Source: Phenylobacterium glaciei (GTDB taxonomy: Bacteria > Pseudomonadota > Alphaproteobacteria > Caulobacterales > Caulobacteraceae). Taken from it: DNA of 64,000 bases. A program made the position numbers and the translations under genes. This document shows, piece after piece, positions 59,988-64,000 of the stretch. Under the pieces are notes generated by a model. The model had not been told where the DNA came from and made no database searches. It was given only the letters and a program-made list of their open reading frames with translations. The stretch spans positions 744,001 through 808,000 of the forward strand of contig NZ_JAGSGD010000001.1 in assembly GCF_016772415.1 (NCBI RefSeq), in the 5' to 3' direction. Numbering within the stretch: the first letter of the stretch is position 1; each line of letters begins with the position of its first letter.

Positions 59988-60487
59988 CGGGCGCCGGCCC
60001 GGCGGCGCAGCGGCGCCTCGGGCTCGCTGGAGCCGTGCGCGTGCAGCGGCGGCAGCAGCGAGCGCGTCGTCACCAGCTTCAACTGTTGAACAGCCCGCAC
60101 CCGCCGCAGCCGGTCGCACAGCTGCTGCAGCCGCTCGGCCGAGCCCTGGACCAGCAGCACCTCCAGCGACCGGTCCTCCTCCAGGAAGACGTGTTGCGAG
60201 GAGATAACCTCCGGCAGGTACTCGCTCTGGACCCGCGCCAGGGCATGGCGCACGCGGCCGCTCTCGGCGCGGTAGATCAGGGTGATGGTGCCGGCCATGA
60301 CGCCGTCGGCCAGGCCGTCCTCGGTGTCGGCCAGCTCATGGCGGATCAGCTCGGCGATCATCTGCGAGCGGCTGGGCAGGCCGCGCCGCGAAACCATGGC
60401 GTCCAGTTGGGCCAGCAGCTTGCTGGGCAGGCTGATGCCGATACGGGCGAGTTGGGGAAGCAGGTCCTGGTCCACGGCGTAATCCAA
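59984..60487 (-). CDS. NikR-like ribbon-helix-helix regulator 2, nickel ligands lost
   Basis: A 167-aa paralogue of the regulator at 48244, with near-identical stretches (GLPSRSQMIAELIRHELA; ISSQHVFLE; SLEVLLVQG). It starts at TTG and ends in a basic tail (LRRRAGAR). Positions equal to the nickel ligands of E. coli NikR are Ser88, His99, Phe101, Ser107, so it shares the same two key losses (Phe, Ser) as its twin. In the DNA-binding strand it has Arg15-Gly17-Ser19 where the twin has Arg-Ser-Ser, so the two may bind the same or slightly different sites. It is 97 bp downstream of the polyamine-type importer operon. Confidence 0.88.
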   Translation of the reverse strand: MDYAVDQDLLPQLARIGISLPSKLLAQLDAMVSRRGLPSRSQMIAELIRHELADTEDGLADGVMAGTITLIYRAESGRVRHALARVQSEYLPEVISSQHVFLEEDRSLEVLLVQGSAERLQQLCDRLRRVRAVQQLKLVTTRSLLPPLHAHGSSEPEAPLRRRAGAR

Positions 60488-60509
60488 CTATGACTGACGG
60501 CTCAGCCGC

Positions 60510-60535
60510 GCATAACAGTTGCATGGGCAGTATGC
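60510..60535. promoter_or_regulatory. Dyad upstream of NikR-like gene 2
   Basis: GCATAAC (60510-60516) and AGTATGC (60529-60535) form an inverted repeat with 5 of 7 pairs, overall 26 bp. It lies 22 bp before the regulator start. Spacing and half-site differ from the 28-bp operators, so it may be bound by another protein or not at all. Confidence 0.3.
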
Positions 60536-60584
60536 AGCGATCAACGCGCGGAGGTCGTTTTGATCGCCCCTTGGCCGCCCCGCA

Positions 60585-61313
60585 TCAGGAGAGGGCAGGC
60601 GCCGGCACGTCGCAGTCGATCAGGGTCCACTCGGCGGGGTCCACCTCGCCCAGGTCCGTCCCCTCGAGCCAGGGATATGACGACAGGGTCACCCGGCGCG
60701 AGGCGCCCCCCAGCTGGCCGTGGCAGATACGCATGGAGAGCGCGGCGACGGCGGCGTCGCGCTCGCCCTTGGCCAGGGCCTCGGAGACATAGGCAGTGAG
60801 GGACTCGGCGGGCGCCATGGGCGTGGCCCGGTCGCGGATCTCGAGGAAATAGTCGCCCGCGATCACCAGCAGGCCCTTGGTCTCGCCGACCAGACTGTAG
60901 GCCGCCAGCGGGGTGGCGCTGGGCGCCTGATGACGCCAGATCTCCTGGTACTCCGAGTGGATGCCGTCCTCGATCATGACGCCGTCCGCCACCGCGAAGG
61001 TCGCCTCGTCCACCGAGTCGTTGGGCGGTTGGTAGTCGAGGTCGCGGCGCCACAGGCAGACGTTTCCGGTGGCGCTCAGCTCCCCGGCGAACCCCTGGAC
61101 GGCGGCCATCTGGATCAGTTCGGCGTCCGTATACTCGGCAAAGCCCGTAGCGCCCTCGCGCTTGGGCCGGTCGGCCTTCACCCGGATGTCGGCGTACCAG
61201 GAGCGGGTCTGCAGCCACAGCACCCGGGTGGTCTCGTCGCGATAGCCCTTGGGGGTGGTGATCACCTCGCGGCGCCACAGGCCGGTCAGTTCGGGGGGGA
61301 CGTGGGCCGACAT
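60585..61313 (-). CDS. Conserved-looking protein of unknown function, last gene of polyamine-type importer operon
   Basis: A 242-aa soluble protein with no signal peptide or known motif. It is rich in aromatic and acidic residues: PPELTGLWRREVITTPKGY, RVLWLQTRSWYADIRVK, NVCLWRRDLDYQPPNDSVDEATF, and later GLLVIAGDYFLEIRDRATPM. Alternating strands suggest a beta-barrel, perhaps lipocalin-like, but I cannot place it. It starts 3 bp after the permease stop and so belongs to the operon. A ligand-binding or enzymatic role on the imported compound is a guess. Confidence 0.75.
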   Translation of the reverse strand: MSAHVPPELTGLWRREVITTPKGYRDETTRVLWLQTRSWYADIRVKADRPKREGATGFAEYTDAELIQMAAVQGFAGELSATGNVCLWRRDLDYQPPNDSVDEATFAVADGVMIEDGIHSEYQEIWRHQAPSATPLAAYSLVGETKGLLVIAGDYFLEIRDRATPMAPAESLTAYVSEALAKGERDAAVAALSMRICHGQLGGASRRVTLSSYPWLEGTDLGEVDPAEWTLIDCDVPAPALS

Positions 61314-61316
61314 GGA

Positions 61317-62132
61317 TTACGCCTCCAGGGGCCGGTTGCGGCCCATCAGCTTGGGCAGGTCGCCGATCGCGGCCAGCAGGCTGAAGGCGGCGAACCCCAA
61401 CAGGATGAAGATCACGGCGCCCACGCACATGGTGGGTTCATAGCCCGAGCGCAGGGCGGTGAACACGCGGATCGGCAGGGTCTGCACCGAGAAGCCGGCC
61501 ACCATGTAGGCGATCAGGTACTCGTTCAGGCTGAGCACGAAGACATAGACCAGGGCGCAGAGGATGTAGGGCGTCATGGCCGGGCGGACCACCATGCGGA
61601 AGGCTTCGGCGTCGCCGGCCCCCATGGTGTGGGCGGCCTCGATCAGCGCCTTCTCGATGGACTGGAAGCCCACCGACAGCATGGCCACCGGGACGCCCAG
61701 CAGGATCACCGAGTGGCTGAGGATGACGTTCTCGATGCGCCCCACATGGCCCACCATGCCCCAGAAGGCCGAGAACATCAGGGCGGTCACCACGCCCGGC
61801 AGCAGGAACAGCCCCGAGCCGACGCCTGCCAGCCCCTTGGCCGCCTTGGAGTTGTAGCGCCAGACCGCATAGGCGATCGGCAGAGCGATGGTCACCGCGA
61901 TCAGCGCGGCCAACAGGCTGATGGTCAGTGAGGTCTCCAGGGATTTCATCCAGCCGGCGTCGGTGAAGAAGGCCTTGTACCATTTCAGGCTGAGCTCGGT
62001 GGGGGGGAAGCTCATCCGACGGGTCTGGTTGAAGGAGACGCCGATCACCACCACCAGGGGGGCGGCGATGAACAGGGCCACCAGGCTGAGGAAGCCACGC
62101 CGCAGGACCGTCGAGATCAGGCCATCGTTCAC
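61317..62132 (-). CDS. Polyamine/opine-type ABC importer permease 2 (PotC-like)
   Basis: A 271-aa membrane protein starting at GTG within the upstream stop (VNDGLISTVLRRG). Six helices are visible. The EAA-loop is FQSIEKALIEAAHTMGAGDAEAFRMVVRPAMTPYI and the N-terminal SFNQTRRMSFPPTELSLKWYKAFF is typical of PotC-type subunits. It forms a heterodimer with the PotB-like protein. Cargo may be a polyamine or a guanidino relative such as agmatine, judging from the neighbourhood. Confidence 0.88.
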   Translation of the reverse strand: MNDGLISTVLRRGFLSLVALFIAAPLVVVIGVSFNQTRRMSFPPTELSLKWYKAFFTDAGWMKSLETSLTISLLAALIAVTIALPIAYAVWRYNSKAAKGLAGVGSGLFLLPGVVTALMFSAFWGMVGHVGRIENVILSHSVILLGVPVAMLSVGFQSIEKALIEAAHTMGAGDAEAFRMVVRPAMTPYILCALVYVFVLSLNEYLIAYMVAGFSVQTLPIRVFTALRSGYEPTMCVGAVIFILLGFAAFSLLAAIGDLPKLMGRNRPLEA

Positions 62133-63022
62133 GACGCGGGGCTCCCGGCCTTGGTGAGCAGGCGCACGAGGCCCAGCAGGCCCACCATCAGCGACACCAG
62201 CGCCACGGCCTGGGCGGCGGCCAGCGGCAGGTTGCCGGTGGTCATGGCCCCGTTGGAGATGAGGATGCCCACCGTCCATTGCTGCGGCCGGCCGAGCACC
62301 AGGGGGGTCAGGTAGGAGCCGACGGTGAAGATCACCACCAGTAGGCCCGCCGACAGCAGCGGACCCTTCACCATCGGCGCCACCACGGTCAGGAAGGCTC
62401 GCAGCGGCGAGGCGCCCATGGTGGCCGCCGCCGCCGGCATGTCGTCATCCAGCTGCGACATGGCCGGATAGAGGAACAGGATGATGTAGGGCAGGACCAG
62501 ATAGACCAGGCAGACCATGACGGCGGCGAAGTTGGGATAGAGCGAGTGGGCGGACTCCATGACCCCCAGGGCCACCAGGACCTTCACCAGGCCGCCGCTG
62601 CCTGACAGCAGCACCTGGAACGAGAAGACGATCAGCACCTCCGACAGCGACAGGGTAGAGAGCAGGCCCACCAGCCAGGTGATCTGCGCCCGGCGCTTCA
62701 TGCGGCTGATGAAATAGGCGACGGGAAAGGCCAGGATCACGCTGATCAGGGCGGTGGTGAGCGCCAGGGTGAAGGAGAACAGGGCCACCCTCAGGAACTG
62801 CGGGTTCAGCAGCTGGCGGTACTGGGTGAGTTCCAGTCCGGCGCGCCACAGGCCGCCGTCCTCGCGGTGCGCGAAGCTCAGCTGCACCAAGAGGAACAGC
62901 GGCACGAGGCAGAGGATCACCAGGAACAGGGTGGGCAGGGAGAGCAGGCCCGCCAGCACCATCTGGTCGGGGTTGCGGGGCTCGGTGTCGTCGGCCTTCA
63001 GCGGGGCGGCAAGGTCGGTCAT
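62129..63022 (-). CDS. Polyamine/opine-type ABC importer permease 1 (PotB-like)
   Basis: A 297-aa protein starting at MTDLAAPLK. Its first helix is VLAGLLSLPTLFLVILCLVPLFLLVQLSF, and the coupling loop is QLDDDMPAAAATMGASPLRAFLTVVAPMVKG. The start overlaps the ATPase stop and the stop overlaps the PotC-like start, so ATPase, PotB and PotC are translated in step. The order matches spermidine/putrescine importers. Confidence 0.88.
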   Translation of the reverse strand: MTDLAAPLKADDTEPRNPDQMVLAGLLSLPTLFLVILCLVPLFLLVQLSFAHREDGGLWRAGLELTQYRQLLNPQFLRVALFSFTLALTTALISVILAFPVAYFISRMKRRAQITWLVGLLSTLSLSEVLIVFSFQVLLSGSGGLVKVLVALGVMESAHSLYPNFAAVMVCLVYLVLPYIILFLYPAMSQLDDDMPAAAATMGASPLRAFLTVVAPMVKGPLLSAGLLVVIFTVGSYLTPLVLGRPQQWTVGILISNGAMTTGNLPLAAAQAVALVSLMVGLLGLVRLLTKAGSPAS

Positions 63023-64000
63023 GCGGCCAGCACGCGGCACTGGTTCTGCGGCAGGCGCAGGTGGGCGATGTCGCCGGTCCCGGCGCCCATCCAGTCGCGG
63101 GGCTGGACGACGCTCAACACATCGCGGCCGTCGCAGTCGAGATGGACCTCCACGCTGGAGCCCATGTCACGGATGAAGGTGATGCGGCCTGAAACGGTGT
63201 TGCCGCCCTCGCCATTGGCGGCGGTGAGCTGGATGTCCTCGGGACGGATCGACAGGGTCGCCTGGCTGGCCACCGCCGGCTGGATCATGGGGGCGACCTT
63301 GAGGATATTGGCGCCGAAACGGACCGTCTCGTGGTCCAGCACCTCCACCGGCAGCAGGTTGGACAGCCCGATGAAGTTGGCCACGAACCTGTTGGAGGGC
63401 GCGCGATAGATCGACAGCGGGCTGCCGTATTGCTGGATCTTGCCGTCGCCCATGACGGCGATGGAGTCGGCCATGGACATGGCCTCGCGTTGGTCGTGGG
63501 TCACCAGGATGGTGGTGATCTGCAGGCGCTTCTGCAGCAGCCGCAGCTCGATCTGCATCTCCTCCCGCAGCTTGGCGTCCAGGGCCGAGAAGGGCTCGTC
63601 CAGCAGGAAGATTGGCGGCTCCTGGGCGAGCGCCCGGGCGATGGCGACGCGCTGGCGCTGACCGCCGGAGAGCTGACTCACCGCCCGATTCTCCATGCCG
63701 GGCAGGCGCACCAGGGTGAGAAGTTCGTCGACGCGGGCCTTGCGCTGGCGGGCGTCGCGGCCTTGCAGGCGCAGGCTGAAGGCGACGTTCTCGCCCACCG
63801 ACAGGTGAGGGAACAGGGCCAGGGACTGGAAGACCATCCCGAACTTGCGGACATTGGCCGGCTGCCGGGTGATGTCGCGGCCGTTGAGGCTAATGGCCCC
63901 TTCACCCGGCGACTCCAGCCCGGCGATCATCCGCATCAGGGTGGTCTTGCCGCAGCCCGAGGGGCCAAGGAAACAGACGAACTCCCCCTGGGGGATCGAC
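63019..64000 (-). CDS. Polyamine/opine-type ABC importer ATPase (PotA-like), 5' end outside window
   Basis: About 327 codons are visible; the N-terminus lies beyond the right edge. Walker A (GPSGCGKTT) is just inside the window, followed by Q-loop MVFQSLALFPHLSV, signature LSGGQRQRVAIARALA, Walker B IFLLDEPFSALD and H-loop VTHDQREA. The C-terminal TOBE-like domain (about the last 75 residues, IRPEDIQLTAANGEGG ... VSGRITFIRDMGSSVEVHLDCDGRD) is typical of PotA/UgpC-type ATPases. A binding-protein gene (PotD-like) is expected upstream outside the window. Confidence 0.88.
   Translation of the reverse strand, partial: SIPQGEFVCFLGPSGCGKTTLMRMIAGLESPGEGAISLNGRDITRQPANVRKFGMVFQSLALFPHLSVGENVAFSLRLQGRDARQRKARVDELLTLVRLPGMENRAVSQLSGGQRQRVAIARALAQEPPIFLLDEPFSALDAKLREEMQIELRLLQKRLQITTILVTHDQREAMSMADSIAVMGDGKIQQYGSPLSIYRAPSNRFVANFIGLSNLLPVEVLDHETVRFGANILKVAPMIQPAVASQATLSIRPEDIQLTAANGEGGNTVSGRITFIRDMGSSVEVHLDCDGRDVLSVVQPRDWMGAGTGDIAHLRLPQNQCRVLAA

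Noticed and set aside
1..64000. CRISPR arrays, prophage, insertion sequences, tRNA or rRNA genes
   Set aside because: No regularly spaced direct repeats, transposase, integrase or phage structural motifs, and no tRNA or rRNA signature sequence were seen in reading the window.

Overview
The window is GC-rich, densely coded chromosomal DNA with short intergenic gaps and frequent ATGA/GTGA/TTGA stop-start overlaps. Gene content (TonB-free catabolic clusters, KaiC with a histidine kinase, GAF/PAS hybrid kinases, many TetR/HxlR/CRP-type regulators, DUF1365/COG2907/CFA genes, short palindromic repeats of the CTTCTCCC...GGGAGAAG type) suggests an alphaproteobacterium, probably of the Caulobacter/Phenylobacterium group. 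That placement is inference; no rRNA or tRNA gene was seen.

Layout. 1-3.4 kb: a quinone-oxidoreductase-like enzyme (cut by the window edge), a glyoxalase-fold protein and a LuxR-HTH/alpha-beta-hydrolase fusion that has lost its serine nucleophile. 3.6-7.6 kb: a five-gene envelope operon with LpoB-like, COG3014 and YcfL-like members, closed by a strong terminator. 7.6-11.6 kb: patatin, sugar aminotransferase, acyl-CoA ligase. 12-15.1 kb: a two-gene KaiC/histidine-kinase operon. 15.1-18.8 kb: a lipid-modification locus (CFA-type methyltransferase and DUF2177 divergent from an FAD oxidoreductase and DUF1365). 19-22.7 kb: a heterodimeric ABC exporter. 22.7-32 kb: lipocalin, TauD-like oxygenase with divergent CRP-family regulator, hydrolase with divergent TetR, a large hybrid kinase, HxlR regulator, SDR and 2-hydroxychromene-2-carboxylate isomerase-like protein. 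32-40.6 kb: M28 peptidase, Baeyer-Villiger-type monooxygenase, PEP carboxylase, penicillin-acylase-family enzyme.

40.6-48.1 kb is a probable xenobiotic-degradation locus: TetR, GST-like and MBL-fold genes on one strand, two haloalkane-dehalogenase-like enzymes, DUF1330, a small membrane protein and a sulfatase. The two divergent control regions carry the same 23-bp dyad, TATTGGCAT-N6-TGTCACTA, which suggests one shared regulator.

48.2-64 kb is the most interesting region. A gene set usually annotated as urea carboxylase plus two DUF1989 proteins, allophanate hydrolase and a NitT/Tau-type ABC importer (now known in many bacteria as the guanidine carboxylase / carboxyguanidine deiminase pathway) is bracketed by two paralogous NikR-like ribbon-helix-helix regulators that have lost three of the four nickel ligands. 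A 28-bp operator with exact NikR geometry (GTATTACGAT-N8-ATCGTAATAC) lies in front of the first regulator. A close copy precedes the importer and a weaker copy precedes a 2-oxoglutarate oxygenase gene. Next to them is a polyamine-type ABC importer with an unknown 242-aa protein. Together this looks like a metal-independent NikR-family regulon for uptake of a guanidino compound, oxidative release of guanidine and its degradation to ammonia and CO2.
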